Assembly (NCBI RefSeq): GCF_001477655.1 | Contig: NZ_CP011266.1 | Location: 1,782,001-1,846,000 of the forward strand | Length of the DNA stretch: 64,000 bases | Reading direction: 5' to 3' | Origin: Methanobrevibacter millerae | GTDB lineage: Archaea; Methanobacteriota; Methanobacteria; Methanobacteriales; Methanobacteriaceae | Shown: in pieces, positions 43,745-54,086 of the stretch | How positions within the stretch are numbered: position 1 is the stretch's first letter | Layout: the number at the start of each line of letters is the position of its first letter | Position numbers and translations under genes: made by a program | The notes under the pieces: generated by a model | What the model was told of the DNA's origin: nothing | Database searches by the model: none | The model's input: the letters and a program-made list of their open reading frames with translations, nothing else

Positions 43745-44980
43745 CTAAAATTCAAGTTTTGAAATTCTTTCCATTGCTTCTTTTGTATTTTCTAAAGTAT
43801 TGAATGCAGTTAATCTTAAATATCCTTCACCACTTGGCCCGAATCCAGATCCTGGAGTACCAATTACGTTAGCCTCATTCAATAGAATATCAAAGAAGTC
43901 CCATGAATCCATATCATTAGGAGTTTTTACCCAAATGTAAGGGGAACTGATTCCTCCATAGACTTCAAGACCCATGTCAGTTAAACTTTCTCTGATTACT
44001 TTAGCGTTTTCCATATAATAATCAAGAACTTCTTTAATTTGAGCTTTACCATCTTCAGAATATGTTGCTTCAGCAGCTTTTTGAACAGGATATGACACTC
44101 CATTGAATTTTGTAGTTTGTCTTCTGTTCCATAATGGATTAACTTCAACTACATTGCCTTCGCCGTCATATGCCATCAATTCTTTAGGAACAACAGTGTA
44201 TGCACAACGGGTTCCGGTAAATCCTGCGGTTTTTGAAAAACTCTTGAATTCAATAGCAACTTCACGAGCCCCTTCAATTTCATAAATTGAATGTGGAACA
44301 TTATCCTCATGAATGAATGCTTCATAAGCCGCATCAAATAATATGATTACTTTATTTTCTTTTGCGTAATCAACAAATACTTTTAACTGGTCTTTAGTTA
44401 ATGTAGTGCCTGTAGGGTTATTTGGGTAACATAAATAAATAATATCAACCGGTTCAGATGGCAATTCAGGAACAAAATCATTGTCAGCATTACATTTGAG
44501 GTAAGTTAATCCTTCATACATTCCATCATCACCCATTTCACCAGTTCTTCCAGCCATAACATTAGTATCAACATATACAGTATACACCGGATCGGTAACT
44601 GCAATTTTATTGTCTAATCCAAAAATTTCCTGGATGTTACCTGTGTCACATTTAGCACCATCGCTTATGAAAACTTCACTGGTATCCAATTCAATACCAT
44701 ATTTTTTGTAGTCATTTTCAATGATAGCTTCAGCTAAAAATCCGTAACCCTGTTCAGGACCGTATCCCATGAAAGTTTCTGCATCGGCCATTTCATCAAC
44801 TGCAGATTTAAATGCATCAACAACAGCAGGAACTAAAGGTTTTGTTACATCACCAATTCCCATCTTAATAATATCTGCATCAGGATTAGCTTCTACAAAT
44901 TCAGCTTCTCTCCTAGCCACTTCAACAAAAAGATAACTACTTTTTAATTTAAGATAATTTTCATTAATTTTAACAACCAT
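43745..44980 (-). CDS. dapL: LL-diaminopimelate aminotransferase
   Basis: DapL converts tetrahydrodipicolinate directly to LL-diaminopimelate with glutamate as amino donor, the lysine route of many methanogens. The roughly 411-residue fold type I PLP enzyme shows [11 protein letters not shown] at the substrate entrance, [27 protein letters not shown], the Schiff-base lysine in [13 protein letters not shown] and [13 protein letters not shown] near the end. The SDGAKCD motif distinguishes DapL from other aminotransferases. ATG 44980 is chosen over TTG 44986, which is closer to the AGAGG site. In Methanothermobacter the gene directly follows gltX; here the 560-residue coiled protein and a small gene separate them. 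Confidence 0.93.
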   Translation of the reverse strand: MVVKINENYLKLKSSYLFVEVARREAEFVEANPDADIIKMGIGDVTKPLVPAVVDAFKSAVDEMADAETFMGYGPEQGYGFLAEAIIENDYKKYGIELDTSEVFISDGAKCDTGNIQEIFGLDNKIAVTDPVYTVYVDTNVMAGRTGEMGDDGMYEGLTYLKCNADNDFVPELPSEPVDIIYLCYPNNPTGTTLTKDQLKVFVDYAKENKVIILFDAAYEAFIHEDNVPHSIYEIEGAREVAIEFKSFSKTAGFTGTRCAYTVVPKELMAYDGEGNVVEVNPLWNRRQTTKFNGVSYPVQKAAEATYSEDGKAQIKEVLDYYMENAKVIRESLTDMGLEVYGGISSPYIWVKTPNDMDSWDFFDILLNEANVIGTPGSGFGPSGEGYLRLTAFNTLENTKEAMERISKLEF

Positions 44981-45266
44981 AATCAAACCTCTAAAAAATT
45001 AAAAATTTAATATAATAATAATATAATTTTCAAAATATATAAAATAAATTGTTAAAAAAATTTTTGTTATATTTAGATTACCCTTTTCACAAATTGAATT
45101 CCAAATATAAAATGAGATATACAAAAATAACTTTTTTAAAAGAAAACAGAATAAATTTTTAAAAACAAAAGAATTTTTTTCAAATAACTTGATTTAATAT
45201 AAAACTATATAATAAAGAATTTAGATAAATATATTATGATAAATTGAAAAATAGGAAGTAATATAA

Positions 45267-46949
45267 ATGAATGAAACATTGATTCTAGTGTGGGTAGCAA
45301 TACTGATAATAGGTATAATCGCTATAATAATTGTAAAAATGTATTTTAATGACAAAAAAGATGAAGAAATTGAATATTCGGATTTTACATCCACCCCATT
45401 GCAGGAAATAGTTTCCAAAAATGATAATGAAAATAAACATAAACAACGCACTAACCATATTACAAACTATTTTTCAAAAGAAGAAGAACCAGTCATTAGT
45501 CTTCGTAAAGAAGGAATACAACCAGATAAAGAATTCAATCCATATATTGTTCCAGAGAATAAAATACCAAATAGAAATATTAGTTATTCTTCCCAAAATC
45601 AGGTGTTAATTAATTATGATGACAATGTTCAAAAGTTCCAAGAACCAATAACCGATACCCAGAGAGATATTATGGCCAAAAATAATAAAGATGAAACCAC
45701 AGATATTACTTTCAAAAAGACAACTGAAAGTAAACACGAACTTAAAGATTTATTTACAATTGATGAATTAATTAAAGAATCAAAAAGAAAAGATGACGAA
45801 AGGGAAAAAGAATCTCAAACCATAAAAAAAGAAGCTGAAGATAATAGTGATATTAAAGAAAGCATCAAGAAAAATAAAGAAGCTGAAGAATCTTCAGAAA
45901 ATAAAGATATTACTGATATTAAAAGCAGCATTGAAAAAATGCATGAAATCGCTGCGGCAATCAAATCTACAGGCAGTGATGACTTAGCACCCCAATCAAC
46001 AGCTTCTCAAAAAGATATTGCTGAAGCTATAAATACTGCTACCACAGAAAATGAAAAGGAAAAAGAAGAAATCCCTGAAATTTCTGAAACAAAATCCATA
46101 ACTGATGCAGTAATCAAAAAAGATAGCGAAAAACCAAAAGAAGAAAGTACTGTTCAGGAAACACTCCAAATAGAAGAGGATGAGAAAAAAGTAGAAATAA
46201 CTAAAGAAGCTAAACCTAAAGAAGAAAAAGCGGAAAAAATCAGTGATGCAATTCCTGAAAGTGAAAAAATCAAAACACCTCCTTTAAAAACACCAACTAA
46301 AGTGGAAGAAGACAGCATAAGCATTTTATCTGGTGCTGATGAAGATTATGAATTCGGTGCACCAATTGATTCATCAAACTTATTTGAAGATGAAAACGGT
46401 GAATTAAGCGATCTTGACTATAGAAAAGACTTAGCTAAAATTACAAATACAATTAAAAATTCAAGCATCGTAAAAGATATTCGCGAAAAATTAACTCCAG
46501 AATATGATGATATTGATGAACCTAATGAGGAATTCATCAGAAACGTGAATTCATATACTGAAGAAGCTAACGAATACTATGATGACTATGCACCAATCAT
46601 AAATGAAACTCATGTTGATTATGTAGAACCAACAGAAGAAGAACAATTAAGACAAGAAAACACTCGGAAGGTATTCAATAATGCTAAAAATAATGTGGCT
46701 GAAGAAGTCAGTGCCCCAATCAAAGAAGAAAAAATTCCTACTCCAAAAGCAATACCTGAAAAGTCCAGTCTTAAAGTAGTTATCAACAATAATGAAGAAG
46801 TTCTTCGCAAGGGTGATGAAATCATATTTAACCACGAAGGAGAAACATATTCAAGTAAAGTCTACTCAATTAATGGAGATAACATTAAAGTAAAATACAG
46901 AAGACAAAACATTACCATTAAACCAAAAGACATTAAAAAAATCTATTAA
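45267..46949 (+). CDS. Membrane-anchored, highly charged disordered protein with C-terminal beta domain
   Basis: The 560-residue product has one N-terminal membrane helix (residues about 5-27, LILVWVAILIIGIIAIIIV), then some 450 residues very rich in Glu, Lys, Asp and Ser with coiled-coil-like stretches, and a compact C-terminal piece of about 60 residues (VVINNNEEVLRKGDEI, then YSSKVYSINGDNIKVKYRRQ) that looks like a small beta-barrel of SH3/KOW type. No enzyme motif. The architecture suggests a tether or scaffold projecting from the membrane into the cytoplasm, since the N-terminus lacks a cleavable signal. Family not recognised. It is monocistronic, with a strong terminator overlapping its stop codon. 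Confidence 0.7.
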   Translation: MNETLILVWVAILIIGIIAIIIVKMYFNDKKDEEIEYSDFTSTPLQEIVSKNDNENKHKQRTNHITNYFSKEEEPVISLRKEGIQPDKEFNPYIVPENKIPNRNISYSSQNQVLINYDDNVQKFQEPITDTQRDIMAKNNKDETTDITFKKTTESKHELKDLFTIDELIKESKRKDDEREKESQTIKKEAEDNSDIKESIKKNKEAEESSENKDITDIKSSIEKMHEIAAAIKSTGSDDLAPQSTASQKDIAEAINTATTENEKEKEEIPEISETKSITDAVIKKDSEKPKEESTVQETLQIEEDEKKVEITKEAKPKEEKAEKISDAIPESEKIKTPPLKTPTKVEEDSISILSGADEDYEFGAPIDSSNLFEDENGELSDLDYRKDLAKITNTIKNSSIVKDIREKLTPEYDDIDEPNEEFIRNVNSYTEEANEYYDDYAPIINETHVDYVEPTEEEQLRQENTRKVFNNAKNNVAEEVSAPIKEEKIPTPKAIPEKSSLKVVINNNEEVLRKGDEIIFNHEGETYSSKVYSINGDNIKVKYRRQNITIKPKDIKKIY

Positions 46950-46973
46950 ATCTGTCATAATTATGACAGATTT
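46948..46973 (+). terminator. Intrinsic-type terminator, perfect palindrome with T-run
   Basis: aaatctgtcataa and its exact complement form a 26-base perfect palindrome at 46948-46973, followed by a T-run up to 46977. It begins in the stop codon of the preceding plus-strand gene and lies 41 bases before the convergent gene that ends at 47014. Confidence 0.75.
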
Positions 46974-47013
46974 TTTTATCATTTTTATATCTTAAAAAAA
47001 AGAGAATGACTAA

Positions 47014-47478
47014 TCAGCCATCATTTAATTTATAACCTTCATCACACAAAAGATATTTAGCCTTTTTGATATCCATTGAACGAATGAAATTCAAATAAAA
47101 ATCATCTAATTCTGCATCAGCATAAGGATAGACAAATTCAAATGAATATAAATTATTATCCTGAACATACATGAATTCATTTCTTCTAATCTGGCTTTCC
47201 TTAGTTGATATGGATGATATTATCATATAGTAGATATCATCATTAATAGCTATGAAATCTGCAGTTTGAACATCAATATTCGGATTGGCTTCCAACTGTT
47301 CTTCCATTGCATTTTTTATTTCCGGAAGACCGGCCATAGTGGGAGTAGTTGAAAATTTAATAGTCATTGGAATGTTCGGGTTGACCAATGATAATTCAAC
47401 GAATTCCCCCTTATTAGGGATTGGATCAAAATCCTTTGGTGTTTGCAATGTAACAAATCCATTAGTGAAAAATGTCAT
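47014..47478 (-). CDS. Hypothetical protein, possible PsbP/DcrB-like fold
   Basis: A 154-residue soluble protein without signal peptide. The order of strands (NGFVTLQTPKDFDPIP at the start, MTIKFSTTP, DIYYMIISSIS, NLYSFEFVYPY, then a short helix LDDFYLNFIRSMDI) recalls the PsbP/DcrB alpha-beta fold found in many small archaeal proteins, but no diagnostic residue supports it. The ATG has GGTGG before it and lies nine bases after the gltX stop, so it is probably translated from the gltX transcript. Function unknown. Confidence 0.6.
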   Translation of the reverse strand: MTFFTNGFVTLQTPKDFDPIPNKGEFVELSLVNPNIPMTIKFSTTPTMAGLPEIKNAMEEQLEANPNIDVQTADFIAINDDIYYMIISSISTKESQIRRNEFMYVQDNNLYSFEFVYPYADAELDDFYLNFIRSMDIKKAKYLLCDEGYKLNDG

Positions 47479-47487
47479 CTGACCACC

Positions 47488-49155
47488 CTATTTGTGTGCA
47501 TAGTAAAATATCAATTCATCATCTTTGATTTCATCCAAACGAGCGAATCCTACTCTTTCAAATTGAACAATGTCTCCAACTTTCAAATCACATAATGCAG
47601 ATTCCCCAAGTCCTGTTTTAAGTGATGCATCGTCCATTACAATAGTAACTTTTACATTCTCTTCAACAGGAACCCATTGAATGATTCTGGCCTTCAAGTC
47701 TCTTGCATCTTCAAATGAAGTTGAATTATAGGTCACATCATCTCCTGAAATATCTACATTAACAGCATCCATCAATCGGAATATGCCATCACTGATATCA
47801 TCTTTAGCCAAATAAGCTTTACCGTCAAATGGAAGCAATCTGTTTCCTCTGTCCAAATGGTCTGCATGAAGAGGCCTTTCAATTACGACTTCACCATCTT
47901 CATAATTTTTAACTTCAATTAGCTGAGGATCTTCAACAAAGAAATAACGATTAGCTATTGGTTCCAAAAGATTACGATTTAATCCATATATCTTTTTCCA
48001 GCTGATAGCTGAATCAGCCATTTTAACACCAATTTCTGTAATTAGATTGTAAATAGTTCTTGGATCGATTCCACGTCTTGCAACTGCCCTTAATGTTCCA
48101 AGTCTAGGATCATCCCAGCCGCTATAAGTTCCATTTTCAATACCTTCCAATGCTTTTGAAGTACTTAAAGCAATATCTTCCATTTTTAACCTACCATAAT
48201 GAATGAATTCGGGCAAATCCCATCCCATATGGTCATAAAGGTATTTCTGTTTTTCACTGTTTGCCAAGTGGTCTTTTCCCCTTAAAACATGAGTCATTCC
48301 CATCAAGTGATCATCCACTGCTACAGAGAAATTCATCATTGGATATATTCTGTATTTATTACCTAATCTTGGATGGGTTTCATCAACAAGCCTCATTGCT
48401 ACCCAATCGCGAATTGCAGGATTTTTATGATTTATATCTGTTTTTACTCTTAATACTGCATCTCCAGCATCCATTGTATCAAATTTATCCCATAATTCCA
48501 AATTTTCTTCAACTGAATTATCTCTGCATGGACATGCTTTACAATTGTCTTTAAGTTCTTTGAATGTAGCACCGTCACAGGTACACATGTAAGCTGCACC
48601 TTTTTCTATTAATTGACGAGCATAATCATAATAAATTTCAAATCTGTCAGATTGATAAATTATTTCATCAGGATTGATTCCCAACCATTTCAAATCCTGA
48701 GGAATCATCTCATAAGCATCTTCATAAACTCTTTTAGGATCAGTGTCTTCAATTCTTAAAATCAATTTACCATCATGTCTTTTCACATATTCAGCATTTG
48801 GAACTGCAGCTCTTGAGTGGCCAATATGGAGTGGTCCACTTGGATTTGGAGCAAAACGTAATACAATATTTTCATGAGTTCCAGGAAGCTCCTGAAGTCC
48901 TACTTCCTTAACTTGTTTTTTCTCTTGGACTTCCACATGATATTTTTCCATTTCACTTGCCTGCTCTTCTGCAGATAAATTATTAACTTTTGCTACAATT
49001 TTACCTGCAAGAGGTCCTATTTCTTTTGCTCTACTTCTTAGTTCAGGTTCATTTGCCATTATAGAACCCATAACAGCACCAGGATTTGCACTTCCTTTAT
49101 GTTTAGCTGCATTTAACAAAGCATGTTTATATACAATTTCTTCTAAATCATTCAT
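47488..49155 (-). CDS. gltX: Glutamyl-tRNA synthetase, archaeal type
   Basis: The 555-residue class I synthetase charges tRNA-Glu (and, in methanogens, tRNA-Gln for later amidation). After an N-terminal extension of about 100 residues typical of archaeal GluRS come FAPNPSGPLHIGHSRAA with the HIGH signature, RIEDTDPKRVYEDAYEM, VAVDDHLMGMTHVLRGKDH and LSTSKALEGI as the KMSKS-loop equivalent, and then the anticodon-binding beta-barrels. A CTCDG/CKACPC cysteine group lies in the catalytic domain. Length is normal. In Methanothermobacter it lies between idsA and dapL; here about 7.8 kb of other genes separate it from idsA. Confidence 0.95.
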   Translation of the reverse strand: MNDLEEIVYKHALLNAAKHKGSANPGAVMGSIMANEPELRSRAKEIGPLAGKIVAKVNNLSAEEQASEMEKYHVEVQEKKQVKEVGLQELPGTHENIVLRFAPNPSGPLHIGHSRAAVPNAEYVKRHDGKLILRIEDTDPKRVYEDAYEMIPQDLKWLGINPDEIIYQSDRFEIYYDYARQLIEKGAAYMCTCDGATFKELKDNCKACPCRDNSVEENLELWDKFDTMDAGDAVLRVKTDINHKNPAIRDWVAMRLVDETHPRLGNKYRIYPMMNFSVAVDDHLMGMTHVLRGKDHLANSEKQKYLYDHMGWDLPEFIHYGRLKMEDIALSTSKALEGIENGTYSGWDDPRLGTLRAVARRGIDPRTIYNLITEIGVKMADSAISWKKIYGLNRNLLEPIANRYFFVEDPQLIEVKNYEDGEVVIERPLHADHLDRGNRLLPFDGKAYLAKDDISDGIFRLMDAVNVDISGDDVTYNSTSFEDARDLKARIIQWVPVEENVKVTIVMDDASLKTGLGESALCDLKVGDIVQFERVGFARLDEIKDDELIFYYAHK

Positions 49156-49329
49156 TTAATCATCACAATTCTAAATTTTAATAAAAATAAGATTAATATA
49201 TAATTAGATATGATTTTCTTGTTAAAAATAGTTAATGTTTTTTAAAAATATATATTAATTTAAAAAACAAAAATGAAATAGAGTAGTTATTAAAAAAATG
49301 GAGTTGCATAAAAAATATAGGTCGATAAA

Positions 49330-50331
49330 ATGAGTGATGCTGTAGAACAAGCAAAACTATACATTCAAGATGAAAACTATAAAGAAGCTCTTAAAATAGC
49401 AAAGAAAAGACATTCCAAAGATGATATCGAAGAATATATGACTATTTTGGATTTACTGATTGATGAGGATTACTTACTTGCATTAGAAGAAAAAGGCATG
49501 TATTATCAGTATTATGATGAAACCCATGACAATGGAGATTATGGGGAAAAGTACTTTGATGAATATCTTAAAAAGCAACCTCGCTCCATTAATGCATTAT
49601 GTGATAAGGCAATGTCAAGATTCAATAAGAATAAAGTTGATGAAGCATTGGAATATATGGATAAGGCTGAAGAAAAGTATAAATCTTATTCTCCAATAGA
49701 AAAACCACGTATTTCTAAAAAAGAAATTAAAATGAGTAAAATCGAACTCCTGATTCAAGCAAAACGCTATGAAGAGGCATTAACTAATCTGAATAATTAT
49801 GAAAATACATATGGTGGAGATACAAAATCTGATTTATATAAAGGTCAGATGCTTCAGAAAAATGGTGAAAACAATAAGGCACTTGAATATCTTGAAAGAT
49901 CACTTCAAAACGAAGATACTGTAATTGGATATAATTCAAAGGCAGATGCATTATATGAACTTGGAGAATACAAAGAAGCTTTAAAAAACTATAATCACTG
50001 CATAGAATATGAAAGTAAAATTGATGATTTGGAATTATTAACAAATTTCAATTATAAATCTGCATTCTGTTGCGTAAAACTTAAAGACGAATCCGAAGCA
50101 ATAAAATATTTGAATAAAACAATCAACATGCTGAATAAACATGGCAGACTTCCAAAGGATTTGGAGCAGATTTATCAGAAATGTTCTTTTGAAAAGGAAA
50201 GAATAATGAAAACTGGCGAAGTAAAAGACCGCGAATTTAGAAAAACCAGATTTTTTTCAGCAAGAACATCAATCATAATATTAATAATTATTCTTATAAT
50301 GTATGTAATATTGAAAATGAATGGTTATTAA
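49330..50331 (+). CDS. TPR-repeat protein with C-terminal membrane anchor
   Basis: The 333-residue protein is built of tetratricopeptide-like helix pairs: INALCDKAMSRFNKNKVDEALEYMDKA, YEEALTNLNNYE, NKALEYLERSLQ, YNSKADALYELGEYKEALKNY, and YKSAFCCVKL. Residues about 312-330 (SIIILIIILIMYVILKM) form a single C-terminal membrane helix, so the repeats face the cytoplasm as a tail-anchored protein. Such proteins act as adaptors for protein complexes; the partner is unknown. One base separates its stop from the Fe-S aldo/keto reductase start, so both share a transcript. Confidence 0.8.
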   Translation: MSDAVEQAKLYIQDENYKEALKIAKKRHSKDDIEEYMTILDLLIDEDYLLALEEKGMYYQYYDETHDNGDYGEKYFDEYLKKQPRSINALCDKAMSRFNKNKVDEALEYMDKAEEKYKSYSPIEKPRISKKEIKMSKIELLIQAKRYEEALTNLNNYENTYGGDTKSDLYKGQMLQKNGENNKALEYLERSLQNEDTVIGYNSKADALYELGEYKEALKNYNHCIEYESKIDDLELLTNFNYKSAFCCVKLKDESEAIKYLNKTINMLNKHGRLPKDLEQIYQKCSFEKERIMKTGEVKDREFRKTRFFSARTSIIILIIILIMYVILKMNGY

Positions 50332-50332
50332 A

Positions 50333-51340
50333 ATGAGACTTGGAAAAACAAATTTAGAAGTTAATAAAAATGGATTTGGAGCACTTCCAATCCAAAGAAG
50401 AAATATGGATGATTCAGTTGAAATTCTATTACACGCTTATGAAAATGGCATTGATTTCTATGACACAGCCCATTTTTATACAGACAGTGAAGCCAAACTA
50501 GGCAAAGCATTTGAAGATGTGCGTGAAAACATTTACCTTGCAAGCAAAGGGGCTGCTGAAGAGGTGGATGAATTCTGGAAGCAACTGGAAACTTCCCTAA
50601 AAAGTATGAAAACAGACTATCTTGATTTATATCAATTCCACAATATTTCATTTTGTCCAAAAGGTGATGATGACCTGTATAAAGCCATGTTGGAAGCTAA
50701 AGAAGAGGGATTAATAAAACATATTGGCATTACAACACATAAAATCACATTCGCTCATGAAGCTATTGAATCAGGACTCTACGAAACATTGCAATATCCA
50801 TTCTCATACCTAAGCGGAAAGCAGGAAATTAACTTGGTAAATAAATGTAAAGAGTTTGATGTTGGTTTTATAGCTATGAAAGCAATGGGTGGAGGATTAA
50901 TAACAAATTCAAAAGCATCCTATGCATACATGAATCAATTTGACAATGTTCTTCCAATATGGGGCATACAAAAGCTAGAGGAGCTTAATGAATTTTTATC
51001 ATATGATGAAAACACCATATTAAATGATGAATTGAAAAAAGCCATCACAAAAGATAAAAAGGAACTTGGTGAAGACTTCTGCAGAGGGTGCGGATACTGT
51101 ATGCCATGTCCGCAGGATATTAACATAAGCATGTGTGCAAGAATGTCGCTATGGATTAGAAGATTTCCGGCAGAACCTTACTTAACTGAAGAATATCTGG
51201 AAATAATGGAAAATACAAACGAATGTATTGAATGTTATGCATGTGTGGATAACTGCCCATATGAACTGGACATTCCACGTCTGCTTAAAGAAAACTATGA
51301 AGACTATCAAAATGTATTAGATGGAAAAACCAAGGTGTAA
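50333..51340 (+). CDS. Aldo/keto reductase with C-terminal [4Fe-4S] ferredoxin domain
   Basis: About 335 residues. The barrel part carries the AKR residues Asp and Tyr in FYDTAHFYTDSE, Lys in LASKG and His in LYQFHN. The C-terminus adds two cysteine clusters, CRGCGYCMPCPQDI and CIECYACVDNCPYEL, which fit two [4Fe-4S] centres; this fused family is common in anaerobic archaea and clostridia. It probably links electron transfer from ferredoxin or flavin to an unknown substrate. I use ATG 50333, one base after the TPR stop, in place of the upstream GTG at 50321 that would overlap it. The methyltransferase gene follows by two bases. Confidence 0.87.
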   Translation: MRLGKTNLEVNKNGFGALPIQRRNMDDSVEILLHAYENGIDFYDTAHFYTDSEAKLGKAFEDVRENIYLASKGAAEEVDEFWKQLETSLKSMKTDYLDLYQFHNISFCPKGDDDLYKAMLEAKEEGLIKHIGITTHKITFAHEAIESGLYETLQYPFSYLSGKQEINLVNKCKEFDVGFIAMKAMGGGLITNSKASYAYMNQFDNVLPIWGIQKLEELNEFLSYDENTILNDELKKAITKDKKELGEDFCRGCGYCMPCPQDINISMCARMSLWIRRFPAEPYLTEEYLEIMENTNECIECYACVDNCPYELDIPRLLKENYEDYQNVLDGKTKV

Positions 51341-51342
51341 AC

Positions 51343-52164
51343 ATGAAGCAATGCATTGAAAATCCAAATGAATTGAAATGGGATGAATTTTGGGAAAATG
51401 AATTAAAACAAAAGGAAGACCGTGGAAAAGATTGGGATAAGGCAGCCGTATCTTTTCATAAAAGAGCCAAAAAAGATGACTATCATGAATTATTATTTTC
51501 AAAATTGATTATAGATGAAAATGACAGCGTGCTTGATTTGGGTTGTGGAGAAGGCTCAATTACATTACCCTTAGCTAAAAAAGCAAAAAGTGTTACTGGT
51601 GTCGACTCATCACCTAAAATGCTTGAATTATTAAATCAAAGAGCACAGGAAAGAGGCATTGAAAATGTAAAAACCATTTTAAAACCTCTAGAAGACATTA
51701 CTTATGAAGACGTTGGTGCTCATGATATTGTACTAGCTTCAAGATCACTTAATGGAATAATCCCAATCAAAGAAACCCTGAAAACCATTGATAGAATAGC
51801 CACCAAATATGTATTCATTACGCTCTTTGGTCCTGAAAACTGGAAAATTGAGGGAGAATTTAATGAATACATTGGACGTGAAAACAAGCATTTTCCAGGA
51901 CACAATTACCTATTCAACATACTATTTAATATGGGAATCTATGCAAATGTTGAAAGATTGGACATTAAGGCATATAGGGAATATGACAATATCGAAGAGG
52001 CAATGGACAACGGTAAATTCCGCCTTGATTTATTGAATGATGAAGAAAAAGACAAGCTAAAAGAATACCTTGAAAAAATTTTAACCAAAAATCCTAAAAC
52101 CGGAAAACTATATAACAAAAAAGACAAGGCAGACTGGATTTTGATTTGGTGGAAAAAGGATTAA
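51343..52164 (+). CDS. Class I SAM-dependent methyltransferase
   Basis: The 273-residue protein has the SAM motif VLDLGCGEGSITLPLAKKA, VTGVDSSPKMLELL with the acidic residue that holds the ribose, and AHDIVLASRSLNG as motif II. The N-terminal part, PNELKWDEFWENELKQKE followed by DRGKDWDKAAVSFHKRA, resembles a group of methanogen methyltransferases annotated as small-molecule enzymes of unknown substrate. AAGGTG precedes the ATG, two bases after the aldo/keto reductase stop; the three genes from 49330 form an operon. Substrate unknown. Confidence 0.82.
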   Translation: MKQCIENPNELKWDEFWENELKQKEDRGKDWDKAAVSFHKRAKKDDYHELLFSKLIIDENDSVLDLGCGEGSITLPLAKKAKSVTGVDSSPKMLELLNQRAQERGIENVKTILKPLEDITYEDVGAHDIVLASRSLNGIIPIKETLKTIDRIATKYVFITLFGPENWKIEGEFNEYIGRENKHFPGHNYLFNILFNMGIYANVERLDIKAYREYDNIEEAMDNGKFRLDLLNDEEKDKLKEYLEKILTKNPKTGKLYNKKDKADWILIWWKKD

Positions 52165-52374
52165 AAATATGGAAATGTTTTAAACACACATATAAATCAA
52201 TTAAGGTAGTTTTTCAAACCCCGAGATTTATAACTAGAAATATCGAATCTAAAAACTCCTATTCAGGCATAATAGGTTAAAAAACAATTTTCACAATACA
52301 AAACATTAAAAACAGTTTATACTACATACAAAAAAAATAGCTAATATGTTAATTATAGAAAAAAGTAAAAAAAT

Positions 52375-52393
52375 ACTATAGATTAAATCTATA
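52375..52393 (-). terminator. Terminator of the hcp-cupin operon
   Basis: ctatagat-taa-atctatag forms an 8-bp perfect stem. Read on the minus strand it follows the cupin stop by about 15 bases and is followed by TATTTTTTTAC, the expected T-run. Confidence 0.65.
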
Positions 52394-52407
52394 GCATTTT
52401 AAAGTCC

Positions 52408-52737
52408 TTAATTTGATTTAATCATGGTTAAAATCATTTTATATGGACTGTTTACTGCTTGAAGTGCATGGGGTTCATTTGCAGGCATAATTATTATTTC
52501 ACCTTTTTTGACAGTATTTTTAACGCCAGAAATTGTAATTTCTGCTTCACCATCAATAATTTGAACCATTGCATCAAAAGGAGCAGAGTGTTCTGATAAT
52601 CCTTGACCTTGATCAAATGCAAAGAAAGTGACTGTGCCTAACTCTTTTTTGATTACTTCACGACTTACTACAGTATCATCCTGGTATTCAACTAATTTTT
52701 CTATATCTAACGCTTTTGCTTTAATATCATCACTCAT
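52408..52737 (-). CDS. Small cupin-domain protein
   Basis: About 109 residues with one cupin barrel: LSEHSAPFDAMVQIIDGEAEI is motif 1 (the usual G(X)5HXH is reduced, with one His in SEHSAP) and IIIMPANEPHALQAV is motif 2 with its His. The metal site therefore looks incomplete but usable. Single-cupin proteins bind small ligands or metals and often accompany redox stress genes. The start region overlaps the hcp stop; three Met codons are possible (52746, 52740, 52737), and I take the last, giving MSDDIKAKALDI. It is co-transcribed with hcp. Confidence 0.8.
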   Translation of the reverse strand: MSDDIKAKALDIEKLVEYQDDTVVSREVIKKELGTVTFFAFDQGQGLSEHSAPFDAMVQIIDGEAEITISGVKNTVKKGEIIIMPANEPHALQAVNSPYKMILTMIKSN

Positions 52738-52742
52738 CATTC

Positions 52743-54047
52743 TCATCCCATAATCTGTTTAATATCTACTAAAGCATTACCAGATATTGGAGTGAGATTA
52801 TAGTTTTCAACTAAAACGTTGATGATATCATCATTACACCATGCAGGGAGGACTGGTCCAATCCACATGTCAGTTTTTCCAAGGTATAATAAAGCCCATA
52901 AAACTGCTGCTGCTTTTTGTTCCATCCAACTTAATACAATTGTTAATGGCAATTCATTTAATTCCATTTCGAATAGGTCACATAAAGCTAATGCTACATC
53001 TACTGCTACAATTGTATCATTACATTGACCAACATCCAATAATCTTGGTATTCCTTCAATATCTCCTAAATCCAAATCATTGAATTTGTATTTTCCACAG
53101 GCTAATGTTAAGATAACAGTGTCTTCAGGTAAGTTTTGTACAAATTCTCTGTAGTAGTTGTTGTGTTTTGCTGCTTTATCACATCCACCGACAACGAAGA
53201 ATCTGGATATTTTGCCGTCCAATACCAATTCTTTAATTTTTTCTGCATGTTCAACAATAGCTCCTGCACTCCAACCAGTAGTGATTGTAGTTAATTCTTC
53301 CGGTTCTAATGATCCTAAGGATTTTGCACATTCAATTACTTCTGAAAAGTCATAATCTTCTACAGTTTTTACTCCTTCTAATTTAGCTACATCCATAGTG
53401 AACATTCTTTCTTTGTAGGAGTCTAATGCTGGAAGTACACAGTTACTGGTTCCAACGATAGCTGCATTGTATTTAGCGAAGATTGTTCTTTGATCATGCC
53501 ATGCTCCACCCAATTGTCCTGCTAAGTTTTCATATTTGTTTAATCCAGGGTAACCATGAGCAGGTAACATTTCAGAGTGAGTGTAAACTTTAATGTCGGT
53601 ACCTTCCACTTGTTTTAATAATTCTTCTAATGCTTTTAAATCGTGACCGGTTACAATAATTGCAGGTCCTTCCTGTGCACCTACTTTTACTTCAACAGGT
53701 TGTGGTTCTCCATATGCTTCAATGTGTGCATCTTTGAGTAATCTCATTACATCTACACTTACTTTTCCTGCTTCTAAAGCAAGAGCAACTAAATCTTCAA
53801 CATCGAAGTTAACATTGGTTAAGGTTGTGTATAAACCTTTGGTTAAGAATTCATCGATTTCAGGGTTTTTCTTACCTAAAACATTTGCATTGTAATTGTA
53901 TGCACTAATACCTTTCATAGTAAAGATTAAATTATCCTGTAATCTTGCTACAGTTGGTTTTTTACCACATACTCCACTTACAGTACATCCAGTTCCCTTT
54001 GCGGTTTGGGAACATTGATAACAAAACATATCTAATCCATCTGCCAT
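52743..54047 (-). CDS. hcp: Hybrid cluster protein / hydroxylamine reductase, short class III form
   Basis: Hcp carries a cubane [4Fe-4S] cluster and a hybrid [4Fe-2O-2S] cluster and reduces hydroxylamine or nitric oxide. The N-terminal cysteines are C9-x2-C12-x8-C21-x5-C27. Hybrid-cluster ligands are visible in [13 protein letters not shown] (His), [14 protein letters not shown] (Cys), [10 protein letters not shown] (Cys), LACGKYKFN (Cys), [12 protein letters not shown] (Cys) and [12 protein letters not shown] (Glu). The 434-residue length fits the class that lacks the second three-helix bundle; bacterial forms have about 540. It leads an operon with the cupin gene and is divergent from a TrmB-type regulator 121 bp away, the probable controller. 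Confidence 0.94.
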   Translation of the reverse strand: MADGLDMFCYQCSQTAKGTGCTVSGVCGKKPTVARLQDNLIFTMKGISAYNYNANVLGKKNPEIDEFLTKGLYTTLTNVNFDVEDLVALALEAGKVSVDVMRLLKDAHIEAYGEPQPVEVKVGAQEGPAIIVTGHDLKALEELLKQVEGTDIKVYTHSEMLPAHGYPGLNKYENLAGQLGGAWHDQRTIFAKYNAAIVGTSNCVLPALDSYKERMFTMDVAKLEGVKTVEDYDFSEVIECAKSLGSLEPEELTTITTGWSAGAIVEHAEKIKELVLDGKISRFFVVGGCDKAAKHNNYYREFVQNLPEDTVILTLACGKYKFNDLDLGDIEGIPRLLDVGQCNDTIVAVDVALALCDLFEMELNELPLTIVLSWMEQKAAAVLWALLYLGKTDMWIGPVLPAWCNDDIINVLVENYNLTPISGNALVDIKQIMG

Positions 54048-54086
54048 ATTATTACCTCAAATTAATTTTATAATATATTGTTTAAA

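Noticed and set aside
52190-52275. Short inverted repeats (agttttt/aaaaact and cctatt/aatagg) suggesting another RNA
   Set aside because: Stems are only six or seven A/T-rich pairs, there is no T-run after the hairpin and no C-rich motif; too weak to call.
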